Assembly (NCBI RefSeq): GCF_018332715.1
Contig: NZ_BOQP01000037.1
Span: 1 to 37,428, forward strand
Direction: 5' to 3'
Source of the DNA: Winogradskya consettensis
GTDB lineage: Bacteria > Actinomycetota > Actinomycetes > Mycobacteriales > Micromonosporaceae
DNA: 37,428 bases
The notes under the pieces were generated by a model. It ran no database searches. It had not been told where the DNA came from and saw only the letters and a list, made by a program, of their open reading frames with translations. Of the stretch, positions 8,301-14,969 are shown piece after piece. A program made the translations under genes and the position numbers. Each line of letters starts with the position of its first letter. Position 1 is the first letter of the stretch.

Positions 8301-8563
8301 AAGTAGCCGTCCTGGCGCTGTACCTGCTCGCGGACCCAGCCGAGCAGATGGGTCTTGCCCGAGCCGCGCTGACCCTGGACCACGAGCCCGACCGGGCTGC
8401 CGGACTTGCTCTCGCGCGCATCGCCGATGGCGTCGAAGACAGCCTCGGCGACCTCGCGGTGCAGGGTGTCGACATGGAACTCCGAGCGGTTCCAGACATC
8501 ATCGCGGGTGGGAACGAAGCTGATGCGCAGACCTGTCAGTGCCTTGAGGCCATCATCGGTCAT
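5339..8563 (-). CDS. Dual ATPase: AAA-type plus HerA/VirD4-type domains
   Basis: A 1074-residue protein with two P-loop modules. The first has Walker A GQRGSGKT (64-71) and a Walker B-like strand SVIAIDQIDG (about 235-245), like an AAA or STAND-type switch. The second has Walker A GSGSGKT (about 693-700), then IVLDPNNDLARLG, and Walker B LFVMDEAQ (about 942-950), as in HerA/FtsK-type DNA translocases. A low-complexity pentapeptide-repeat linker (about 605-645) separates them. The ATG overlaps the upstream stop as ATGA, which fixes the start at 8563 and excludes a longer open frame running to 9019. HerA-type motors paired with nucleases occur in end-resection complexes and several antiphage systems. 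The pairing with the nuclease gene at 9233-10300 suggests DNA-directed activity; this is inference. Confidence 0.86.
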   Translation of the reverse strand: MTDDGLKALTGLRISFVPTRDDVWNRSEFHVDTLHREVAEAVFDAIGDARESKSGSPVGLVVQGQRGSGKTHLLGWVREQVQRQDGYFFLVSLVEGIPFWQNVAHSMLDGLKRQVEGHETQLRVFLRRLTLLVGVPFEARQAIIGDVPLDRDAVEALLKALHEFDPAVASACRHTARALAVFNAGDYRAREVGNNFLLSDDECEPGERGPWALPRRAYPAEQIVSELSWLLALTGPSVIAIDQIDGLLAPMVKAMHDYREIKGHDSVMVDHISNGLMDLREQTHRTLTVVAAQHATWAVICKNAIAAVQDRFVAKQDLGRVPSPSVGRALVAKRLEQHYRMMSFSPPYPTWPIHDDAFDDAVNFMPRDLLKSVAAHIATCLKDGVVRELKTLSVPAEGVVTVVPAPVAASSLDEMDRRFEQLRASADIGRALTRDAEDTELPGLLAAGLQAWIIEHGDAGLTFEQDPPPSTKPALHARLRRTIDEETEEESHWGFRGISPEYHPTAVLNRLRKACTEAGLAGGVANRRVFVLRNAAWPQTPKNVEAVAAFEAAGGRRLTAGDDDLRTLWALRDLLAKSSPDLPAWLMARRPTRSIAFLTEALTDATTGLKATGLKPTDPTATGPMATALKATGPEAIGPEATAPERPAAAPQPEAVPAHPVAAGPGFSLGTSFDTGQPVVAGLEALRKHMAIFAGSGSGKTVLLRRVIEECALQGVSAIVLDPNNDLARLGDAWPEPPGGWAEGDAEKARDYLENTDVVVYTPRRSAGRPISFQPLPAFHELIDDPDEFEAAIDSALATLAPRAKVSGSTVKAERGRAVLKEALDHYARRHRETTLRGFIGMLDELPESVSSLGEGAVKVAAELGQALMAAMVIDPLFGGAGTAVDPGELLTPRTGKRARVSVISLIGLQGEDQRQSFVNQLQMALFAWVKKNPAGDRPLGGLFVMDEAQTLAPSGAMTACTRSTLSLASQARKYGLGLVFATQSPKGLHNQIPGNAATQSYGLMNAPVQIESAREMARAKGGDVPGISQLRTGEFYIALEGRSFTKVRTPLCLSHHPKSPLTTEEVLERARAE
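6631..6748 (-). repeat. 15-bp tandem repeat in the dual-ATPase linker
   Basis: About eight degenerate copies of a 15-bp unit (plus-strand form close to GGTGGCTTTCAGGCC) run head to tail in frame. They encode pentapeptides of the pattern (A/P)TG(L/P)(K/E). The period is a multiple of three, so copy-number change would lengthen or shorten the interdomain linker without breaking the gene. Confidence 0.8.
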
Positions 8564-9240
8564 AGCGACTCGATCGCGAGGACGTGCTGGTCCCGTGGGC
8601 CGATCTTTACCGCAGCGTCGCGATCCCGGGCGGTCAGAGCCTTCTGGTTGGTCTCTTCCTCGATGCGGACGCCGGGGATGCGGGCCATCAGGCGCAGGAC
8701 GCCGTCGAGGTCGGTGCGGGGGAGCTCGGTGAGGTGGTCGCGGAGGTCGGCGAGGCCGATCCAGCTGCCCGCGGGGTCGGCGATCTTCTTGTACGCGCGC
8801 CGGACGAGCAGCTCGATCACGTCGGCGGGGACCGGCTCGGCGGTTGCGGGTGGTTCCGGGGTGTGGGGATGGTCCGTGGCGGGCTGGCCGCCGAAGATGT
8901 TTGCCAGGCTGTGGGTGGTGCTGGTCAGGTAGCGGTCGAGGCCGTGCAGGATCGAGTAGAGGGCCTGGCCGGGGGTGTTGCCGGCGGGGATCTCGGTGCT
9001 GGTCAATTCGTCGCGGCACCAGGCCCAGCCGGCCTCGCCGAGGGTGAAGAAGTAGGCGCCGCGGTCACCCTTGCGGCACTCGATCAATTTGGCATCGACG
9101 AGTTTGATTCTGCTTTTGCCGGTGAGCTGCAGGCCTGCCGAGAATTGTGTCTTGATTTCGGGGTTGGACAGTTCGGCGTTCTCGGCCATCAGGATCAGAA
9201 GTAATGATCGTTCGGGGAGGGTGAGTTTCAGGTCAGGCAT
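8560..9240 (-). CDS. Winged-helix-like protein between nuclease and ATPase
   Basis: A 226-residue soluble protein without an enzymatic motif I can identify. Residues 1 to about 75 look like a winged helix-turn-helix: LTLPERSLLLILM, a helix with a recognition-like segment around LTGKSRIKLVDAKLI, then a beta-wing GAYFFTL. A Pro/Thr-rich linker (about 110-130) leads to a second helical domain resembling a further winged helix (VIELLVRRAYKKI to MARIPGV). I chose the ATG at 9240 because AGGG precedes it at good spacing; an ATG at 9255 is also open. It overlaps the nuclease gene by 8 bases and the ATPase gene by 4 (ATGA), so the three are translated together. It may be a DNA-binding or adaptor subunit. 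Confidence 0.65.
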   Translation of the reverse strand: MPDLKLTLPERSLLLILMAENAELSNPEIKTQFSAGLQLTGKSRIKLVDAKLIECRKGDRGAYFFTLGEAGWAWCRDELTSTEIPAGNTPGQALYSILHGLDRYLTSTTHSLANIFGGQPATDHPHTPEPPATAEPVPADVIELLVRRAYKKIADPAGSWIGLADLRDHLTELPRTDLDGVLRLMARIPGVRIEEETNQKALTARDRDAAVKIGPRDQHVLAIESL

Positions 9241-10300
9241 GAGGGGCCCTTTCATGATTTTCGGCGCGGCGGCCGTCGAGGAGTTGTCTTATCTGGGACA
9301 GGACCAGGTCGTGGTGCTGGGTGATCTGGCTGTTCGTGAAGCGCAGGACGGTGTATCCGGCGAGGTGCAGCAGGACGTCGCGCTGGCGGTCCGCGGCGAA
9401 TTGGGTGGCCTGGCGGTGCTCCGGGCCGTCGATCTCGACGATGCAGCGCTCGTGGTTCCAGAGCAGGTCGAGGCGGACCGGGCTGGTCAGTGGGTGGACC
9501 TGGTAGGGCTGGTTCCATTGCCGGCCGGTGGCCCAGGGCGCGGTGCTCAGGGCGGCCTCCAGCAGCTGCTCGGCGTGGCTCGCCGGGTGTGGGCGGCCCG
9601 TGATCGGCGGGTAGCTGACGCTGCCGGCCGGGGCGGGGACCTCGGTGGGGTCGCCGGCCAGCAGGGCCGTGCGGTCAGGGGTGCCGAAGGGGATGGTCTC
9701 CACCGTGTCGGCCGAGTTCAGCGGGGCGCCGGTGAACCAGGCGCCGAACCCGCCGGCGTCGCAGAACCAGCGGGCCGCGGTGACCAGGGCCTGCTCAGCG
9801 GGGGCGGGGAGGGCGACGGGTACGCGTACGAGCAGGGCGGTCCGGTCCCGGTCGAAGCCGGCGGCGATGACCCTGGCGAGACCCGCGGCCCGGATCTCGG
9901 CACTGAGCCTGCCCCCGGGCCGGGCCTGCCGGGACAGCGCGCGCTCGGCCAGATCGGCCAGGAACGGCCCGTAGTGCCCACGCTGCTCGGCGGCACGCAG
10001 CGCCATCGACCGGACCGCCGCGACCCCGGCCCCCGCCGCGCCCTCTAGCTGGCGCGCCTCGGGGAGCCAGGCCGGGAACAGCTCGCGAGCGGTACGGTCG
10101 AGCTGGGCCAGCAGTGCCTCGATGATCTGCGCGGGCCGCTCCCCGGCACCCGCGGCGTACGTGATGATCGCCGGTGCTCCCGGCGGCAGCACCTCGATCG
10201 ACAGGGCCAGGGTGCCCGCTTGCGGACCTGTCAGCCCGATGGGCCGGTCCAGAGGAAGATCTGTCCAGGCTTGCGCCACGAAATATCCCTCACACGTCAT
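9233..10300 (-). CDS. DUF559/Vsr-like nuclease
   Basis: A 355-residue protein with a C-terminal nuclease-like domain of the DUF559/very-short-patch-repair fold. The signature is D278 in RLDLLW, E289 and D291 in VEIDGPEHR, then an RD-containing helix and GYTVLRFTN. This is the DUF559 pattern, a relative of PD-(D/E)xK endonucleases. The first 250 residues are not recognised; they contain a strand/helix region with WFCDAGGFGAWF. The ATG at 10300 is preferred to a TTG at 10339 because a promoter-like pair (TTGTCT, 17 bases, CAAAAT) ends just upstream and overlaps the longer form. It is the first gene of the minus-strand operon and would cut DNA if active. Confidence 0.78.
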   Translation of the reverse strand: MTCEGYFVAQAWTDLPLDRPIGLTGPQAGTLALSIEVLPPGAPAIITYAAGAGERPAQIIEALLAQLDRTARELFPAWLPEARQLEGAAGAGVAAVRSMALRAAEQRGHYGPFLADLAERALSRQARPGGRLSAEIRAAGLARVIAAGFDRDRTALLVRVPVALPAPAEQALVTAARWFCDAGGFGAWFTGAPLNSADTVETIPFGTPDRTALLAGDPTEVPAPAGSVSYPPITGRPHPASHAEQLLEAALSTAPWATGRQWNQPYQVHPLTSPVRLDLLWNHERCIVEIDGPEHRQATQFAADRQRDVLLHLAGYTVLRFTNSQITQHHDLVLSQIRQLLDGRRAENHERAPHA

Positions 10301-10310
10301 GGGTGAGTCG

Positions 10311-10339
10311 ATTTTGCGGTGGCCACAACCGGAAGACAA
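10311..10339 (-). promoter_or_regulatory. Promoter of the nuclease-HerA operon
   Basis: On the minus strand TTGTCT (10339-10334) and CAAAAT (10316-10311) are separated by exactly 17 bases. Each matches the housekeeping consensus at four of six positions. The start site would fall near 10304, leaving almost no 5' leader before the ATG at 10300, a common leaderless arrangement in actinobacteria. Confidence 0.5.
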
Positions 10340-10485
10340 GGACGATTCCGGTGCCCGATGCCACCGATCGTGTGAAAAGACCAGCCGGAATATCCGACCG
10401 CCATCGTGGACGAACTGTTATGGCGTACGCGGGTCGGTGCGGGAGTAAATTCGCACGGGTGTGGCGGCCGGGTGGATTTGTTTTC

Positions 10486-10491
10486 TAGAAT
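10486..10491 (+). promoter_or_regulatory. -10 element of the Rad50-like operon, leaderless
   Basis: TAGAAT lies in the only AT-rich patch of the divergent region (TTTGTTTTCTAGAAT). Its last base is 7 bases upstream of the GTG at 10499, so transcription should begin on or next to that codon. No convincing -35 hexamer is seen, which suggests an activator or a leaderless promoter driven by the -10 alone. Confidence 0.5.
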
Positions 10492-10498
10492 GCGGCGC

Positions 10499-11185
10499 GT
10501 GTCCACGACCAGGGTCGATGGAAAACCCGAAACCAGCCGCGGGCAGGACGCGATCCGTATCCTGCTCATCATCGCCGCCGCCGCTGAGCCGCTGGCGCCC
10601 GAGCCCGCCGGTGGTCCCGCGCCGGCCGACGCTGTCGCGGTTCTGCACAGCCAGGTACGCCTGCAGAAGCTCGACTTCTGGGTTCGCAACCCGGAGTACT
10701 TCGCCAACGAGCTGCTGGCGGAGTACGAGCAGACCGGCGACGTCACGTTCCTCGACCAGGCAGCCGCGATCCTGGAGTCCGACGAGCCACAGGTCCGGCG
10801 GTATCCGATGCTGCGCTATCTCTTCGGGGCCTACGAGCCGCTGGACGAAGCGCTCGCCGTGCTGCGCAGTGCCGGGCTCGTGGTGCGCCGCAAACGCGGA
10901 ACCGAGATCCGGGTCCACCGGCACGACTACTACCTGACGCGCCCGGGACGTGCGGCCGCCGACCGGATCGTGCGGGAGGCACCGGTGTTCGAGTACTACG
11001 TGCGCCGCACCCGGCTCGTCGCCAGTTTCGCCGAGGGTCAGGGCGGCACGCGCCTGAAGGAACGGCAGTACGAGCAGGACGAATATCGGAACACGGTGAT
11101 CGGTGACCGCATCGGGTCGATCGCCGAGCGGGTCCGGGAGAGGCTGCGCCGCCATGCCGTGCCCGTGGGGGTGAGCACGCCGTGA
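10499..11185 (+). CDS. Small middle-component-like protein
   Basis: A 228-residue soluble protein without catalytic motifs. The segment VRLQKLDFWVRNPEYFANELL and the later winged-helix-like stretch (EALAVLRSAGLVVRRKRG, then DYYLTRPGRAAADRI) resemble the small middle component encoded beside Rad50-like ATPases in ABC three-component and Lamassu-type systems. That family comparison is from memory of sequence style, so it is tentative. The C-terminal part is a charged helix. I place the start at GTG 10499 because the -10 box TAGAAT ends at 10491 and covers the alternative ATG at 10490. Its stop overlaps the next start as GTGA. It probably bridges the ATPase to a regulator or effector. Confidence 0.6.
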   Translation: MSTTRVDGKPETSRGQDAIRILLIIAAAAEPLAPEPAGGPAPADAVAVLHSQVRLQKLDFWVRNPEYFANELLAEYEQTGDVTFLDQAAAILESDEPQVRRYPMLRYLFGAYEPLDEALAVLRSAGLVVRRKRGTEIRVHRHDYYLTRPGRAAADRIVREAPVFEYYVRRTRLVASFAEGQGGTRLKERQYEQDEYRNTVIGDRIGSIAERVRERLRRHAVPVGVSTP

Positions 11186-13152
11186 GCGGTGAGGAGCTCG
11201 CGACCCGGGTCGCCGTGGCCACCGGGCTGGCGGTGCCCGCCGTCGAGCGGGTGTTCCGCGATCAGGGATTCGGCCCGGCGCTGACCGATTCGTTGCCCCG
11301 ATCCGTCCAGCTGCGCAGGCTGCGGATAGCCGGGGACCGATCGGTCGAGCCCCGCGGGCTGTTCGATCGCGACATCGTGTTCGGCCCGGGCCTGACGGTT
11401 CTGGCGGCGGACAACCTGCGCGGCAAGACGAGCGTGCTGGAGCTGATCACCTGGTGCCTGCGCGGATCGCCGCGCAGCAACCTGCAGGGTGTCGTCCGAA
11501 GCTGGCTGAGCCGGCTCGACTGCGACGCGGTGATCGGCGGGCGGCCGCTCGGCTTCCGGTTGTCCATCAGGGACGGTGAGCTGGTCGAGGGCCGGGTGCT
11601 GTCCGGGCCCGACCCGGACCGGCTCGCCCGCGCCGACACCGCCCAGCCGGGGGAGATCGTCGAGATCGTGCACGCGACGACACCGGCCAGTTTCGCGGAC
11701 CGGGTCGAGAAGCTCATGATGGAGCTGCTGCACCTGGAGGAGCTGGAGTCGTCGTCCAGCCGCGCCGCCGCGGGGAAGGCCACGTACGGCTGGCCCGCCT
11801 ATTACGGCGCCCTCTATCTGCCACCGGGCGGCGACCCGGCGCTGCTCGGTGACACGGTGATGGGCGGGATCGCGGGCCGGCTGCTGCAGGTGTTCCTCGA
11901 CCTTCCCGGCGCCGCGCTGCTCACGCGGCTCAGGACGGCCCGGGACCAGCTGGAGGAGGCGGCACGGGCCGCCGACACCGATGCGGCGAGGACGCGGCGG
12001 CTGATGGAGTCCCAGCGACATGCGGTGCTGGTGCGGCTGGATTCCGCGCGTACTGAAATGGCGCAGTTGCGGAACCCGCCGCAGGCCGCGGCCCTGCTCG
12101 ACGAGGTCTCCACCCGGACCGGGAAAGCGGTCGCCGCCGAGGCGAGCCTGCGCGAGGCGCGGGAGACCTACGAAGCGCTGCGGTGGCAGCGACAGCAGGA
12201 CGAGAAGCTGCTCAACGACCTGCTGGAGGACCACAGCGCCGGGCTGTTCTTCCACGGTCTCGACCCGGCGGCGTGCCCCCGGTGCGAGCATCCGATCCGG
12301 CCCGAGCGGCGCGCCGCTGAGCGGAAACTCGGGATCTGCGCGGTCTGCACCGAGCCCGTCGACGCCGGCGAGCCGGACCGTGACGAGGTGGGAATGGCCG
12401 AGGAGGAGGCGCGCTGGCGGTTGAAGGCCAGCCGGCAGGCCGAGGAACTCGCCTCGGCACACCGTGACGAGACCGCCGCCTACGCCGCCGGCCGGCGAGC
12501 CGCTCTCGCCGAGGTGGAACGCGACCTCGCCACCCTGCGGGACGGCGGATACGAGCAGCGCCGAGGGGAACTGCGGGACCTGGTGGCCCGGCTGGAAGGC
12601 GCCGCGAGCGCGTGGGACGCGTTGCCGGGCACACCGGACCGACGGCGCGACGACGTACGCGTAGTGCTCGACGCCGCCGTGGATCTGCTCACGGGGGACC
12701 AGGCCGCGGCCGGTGAGAAGCTGTTCGACGAGCTGAACACCGACATCGCGGCGCTGGCGCGTACGTTCGGCTTCCGCAATCTCGACCGGGTCGCCGTCGA
12801 CAGGTCGGGGCGGATCCAGGTCTACAAGACCGGCGGGCCGCAGGAATGGTTCAAGAACCAGTCGCCGGGTGAACGGCTCCGGCTGCGGATCGCCGTTGTC
12901 GTGGCGTTGCTGCGCCGCGGACAGCGACGCGGTGTCGCCACCCACCCCGGTCTGCTGCTGATCGACAGCCCCCGCTCCGAGGAGGTGCAGGACGACGACG
13001 CGGCCGCGTTGCTGACCGCCCTGGAGCAGCTCTGCGCCGGCACGCGTGGGTTGCAGATCCTCGTCACCACCGTCGACGAACCCCTCGTGCGCCGGGCGCT
13101 GACCGGCTCGACGATCATCACGGCGCCGGGGCCCGGCGAGCCGCTGTGGTGA
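11182..13152 (+). CDS. Rad50/SMC-like ATPase with zinc hook
   Basis: A 656-residue ABC-type ATPase of the SMC/Rad50 group. Walker A is ADNLRGKTS (76-84), with Ala in place of the first Gly. Coiled-coil arms flank a four-cysteine hook: C365, C368, C386 and C389. The signature-like QSPGERLRLRIA lies at about 558-568 in place of LSGGQ, and Walker B is LLLIDSPRSEE (about 590-600), ending DSP rather than DEP. A D-loop and H-loop-like QILVTTVDE follow. Proteins like this hold or sense DNA ends and appear as the ATPase subunit of Lamassu and ABC three-component systems. At 656 residues it is short for Rad50. The GTG start overlaps the upstream stop by 4 bases, and the next gene overlaps in the same way. 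Confidence 0.85.
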   Translation: MSGEELATRVAVATGLAVPAVERVFRDQGFGPALTDSLPRSVQLRRLRIAGDRSVEPRGLFDRDIVFGPGLTVLAADNLRGKTSVLELITWCLRGSPRSNLQGVVRSWLSRLDCDAVIGGRPLGFRLSIRDGELVEGRVLSGPDPDRLARADTAQPGEIVEIVHATTPASFADRVEKLMMELLHLEELESSSSRAAAGKATYGWPAYYGALYLPPGGDPALLGDTVMGGIAGRLLQVFLDLPGAALLTRLRTARDQLEEAARAADTDAARTRRLMESQRHAVLVRLDSARTEMAQLRNPPQAAALLDEVSTRTGKAVAAEASLREARETYEALRWQRQQDEKLLNDLLEDHSAGLFFHGLDPAACPRCEHPIRPERRAAERKLGICAVCTEPVDAGEPDRDEVGMAEEEARWRLKASRQAEELASAHRDETAAYAAGRRAALAEVERDLATLRDGGYEQRRGELRDLVARLEGAASAWDALPGTPDRRRDDVRVVLDAAVDLLTGDQAAAGEKLFDELNTDIAALARTFGFRNLDRVAVDRSGRIQVYKTGGPQEWFKNQSPGERLRLRIAVVVALLRRGQRRGVATHPGLLLIDSPRSEEVQDDDAAALLTALEQLCAGTRGLQILVTTVDEPLVRRALTGSTIITAPGPGEPLW

Positions 13153-14969
13153 CTCCGGACGAACTCGACGAGGACGGGGTCACCGGGGTCCTGGAGGGAA
13201 TCGCCGGGCAACGGAGCATGCTCGAGCTGCTCGACACGACCGATGTGTTGCTGGGGTCGGGTGCTTTCGTCCGGGCGTACGGTGCGCGGTTGCATTCTTG
13301 TCTTCTCCGTGGACATGACCTGTGCGTCGCGACGAACCCGATCCTCGCGACGGCCTTCGCCGAGGGCGCGCTCCGGCTGGCAGTCGCGGGACACGGCAGG
13401 GCGTTGCTCACGTTGACGCTCCTGACCCCGGACAAGGTGACCGGCCTCGACCCGGACTACGCCGAGCGCCTGCCGCGGCTCGTCGGCGCCGCTCTTGACG
13501 TGTGGGGGCTCGACCGCACGATCGGCCAGGATCTGCGTGCCACGCTCACTGCGCTGCGTGACGTGCCGGAGGCGGCTGATGCGGCGGCGTACGAGTGCGG
13601 CCTCGACCAGCTTCGCCAGGTGACCGTGGCCCGTGCGGGCGACCCGGAACCGGCGCTGGCGCAGGCGCGGCGCACGTTCGCGGAATCCGGGGACGGGGCG
13701 CTCTACGGAGCCGGTCTGGACGCGGTGCTGGCCTTCTTCCACGGCGATCCCGCCGGGGTGCGCGCCGCGCGGGAAGCCGTCGGTGACGAGCTGGGGCGGC
13801 AGGCGGGGGCGTTGCGGAACAGTCACGTACCCCGGTGGCGGCAACCCCGGATCGAGGCGGCGTACGCGTGGGACCGCCTCGTCGCGATCCTGGACCGGGC
13901 CACGGCGCCGATCACCGAACCGGCGTGGCTGAACGCCTGGGACGCGCTCGACGCCGTGCTGGACGCCTATGTGCTGGAACGCGCCGTGCTCCCGGTCGCC
14001 GGGGTCGTCGACCCGGACGGCTTCCCCCGGCTCGTCCGGCCGGCGATCGAGACCGCGCTCAGCCGCCGGCAGACGGTGCTCGGCCAGCTCCGATACGCGG
14101 TGACCGTCGCGGAGGCCTCGCCCGAGCCGCCCGCACGGACGCCGGAGCTGCGCATGCTGCGCGACCGGATCGACGCGCTGGCAACCACGACCACGCCGCC
14201 CGCCGAGCCGGACCGCCAGGTGCGCGACCGGCTTCTCACCGAGTCACCGGCGCTGGTTCAGGAACTGGGGTCGGCGGTCGCCGCGGCCGTCGCCGACCGG
14301 CTGAACGCCACCACCCTGCGGTTCATGGAACGATCCGTCGACGCCGCCGCGGCCGAACTCGTCGTGGACGTCGAGCGCTCGCTGGGCGCGCAGGAGCCGG
14401 CCGGCGGGGACCTCGTCTACGTCGTCGCGGTGGGCCTGCAGGAATCCGCCGGCCGGACGAACCCGGAGCGGATGAACCTGCGCGCGGACCTCTACCGGAT
14501 CCTCGAGGACGCGTGCGGCTCGGCGCGGTTGGACTGGGACACGATCGAGCGGTTGGATCGCGGCGACTGCGTGGTGCTGCTGGTGCCATCGGGCGGCGGC
14601 AGCGGGATCCTGCTGGCCGGTCCGCTCATCCGCGATCTTGAATGGGAACTCGGCAACCGCGCGAGGAAATACCAGGAGCGGCACCGGATGCGGTTGCGGG
14701 TCGCCGTCGCGCTCGGGCTGTGCCACCGCGACGACCAGGGATGGCTCGGGGAGCCCGTCGACGAGGCCGTCCGGCTGATGAACGACCCCGCCACCCGTGC
14801 CGGACTGACGGCCGACGACACCCGCGCGCTGGTGTACGTCGCGTCGCGCACGTTCCACGACGTGGTTGTCCGTCAGAACTACCGGCAGGTCGAACGGGAC
14901 GCGTTCGTGCCGCTGCCGGGCGCCGAACCGGCGTGGGTGCTGATCCGGGGGGAGCCACATGCCGGCTGA
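13149..14969 (+). CDS. Protein with C-terminal degenerate class III cyclase domain
   Basis: A 606-residue protein. The first 415 residues are largely helical and not recognised; they include FVRAYGARLHSCLLRGHDLCVATNP near the start. The last 185 residues align by eye with the cyclase encoded at 24462-25217: YVVAVGLQESAG matches its first strand, RLDRGDCVVLLV its second metal-site hairpin, and GEPVDEAVRL its transition-state helix. The first metal aspartate is missing and the catalytic Asn has become Asp, while the second Asp and the Arg remain. It is therefore probably a non-catalytic nucleotide sensor or pseudo-cyclase. The GTG at 13149 overlaps the ATPase stop as GTGA; a GTG one codon earlier is also possible. 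The stop lies 11 bases inside the next gene. Confidence 0.72.
   Translation: MTPDELDEDGVTGVLEGIAGQRSMLELLDTTDVLLGSGAFVRAYGARLHSCLLRGHDLCVATNPILATAFAEGALRLAVAGHGRALLTLTLLTPDKVTGLDPDYAERLPRLVGAALDVWGLDRTIGQDLRATLTALRDVPEAADAAAYECGLDQLRQVTVARAGDPEPALAQARRTFAESGDGALYGAGLDAVLAFFHGDPAGVRAAREAVGDELGRQAGALRNSHVPRWRQPRIEAAYAWDRLVAILDRATAPITEPAWLNAWDALDAVLDAYVLERAVLPVAGVVDPDGFPRLVRPAIETALSRRQTVLGQLRYAVTVAEASPEPPARTPELRMLRDRIDALATTTTPPAEPDRQVRDRLLTESPALVQELGSAVAAAVADRLNATTLRFMERSVDAAAAELVVDVERSLGAQEPAGGDLVYVVAVGLQESAGRTNPERMNLRADLYRILEDACGSARLDWDTIERLDRGDCVVLLVPSGGGSGILLAGPLIRDLEWELGNRARKYQERHRMRLRVAVALGLCHRDDQGWLGEPVDEAVRLMNDPATRAGLTADDTRALVYVASRTFHDVVVRQNYRQVERDAFVPLPGAEPAWVLIRGEPHAG

Noticed and set aside
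8564..9019. N-terminal extension of the dual ATPase upstream of 8563
   Set aside because: It is Arg/Pro/His-rich, overlaps the winged-helix gene in another frame, and the ATGA coupling fixes the start at 8563.
10499..14969. Calling operon B a Lamassu system outright
   Set aside because: The ATPase and small protein are similar in kind, but no LmuA-type effector is present and the third gene is different; I kept it as a resemblance.
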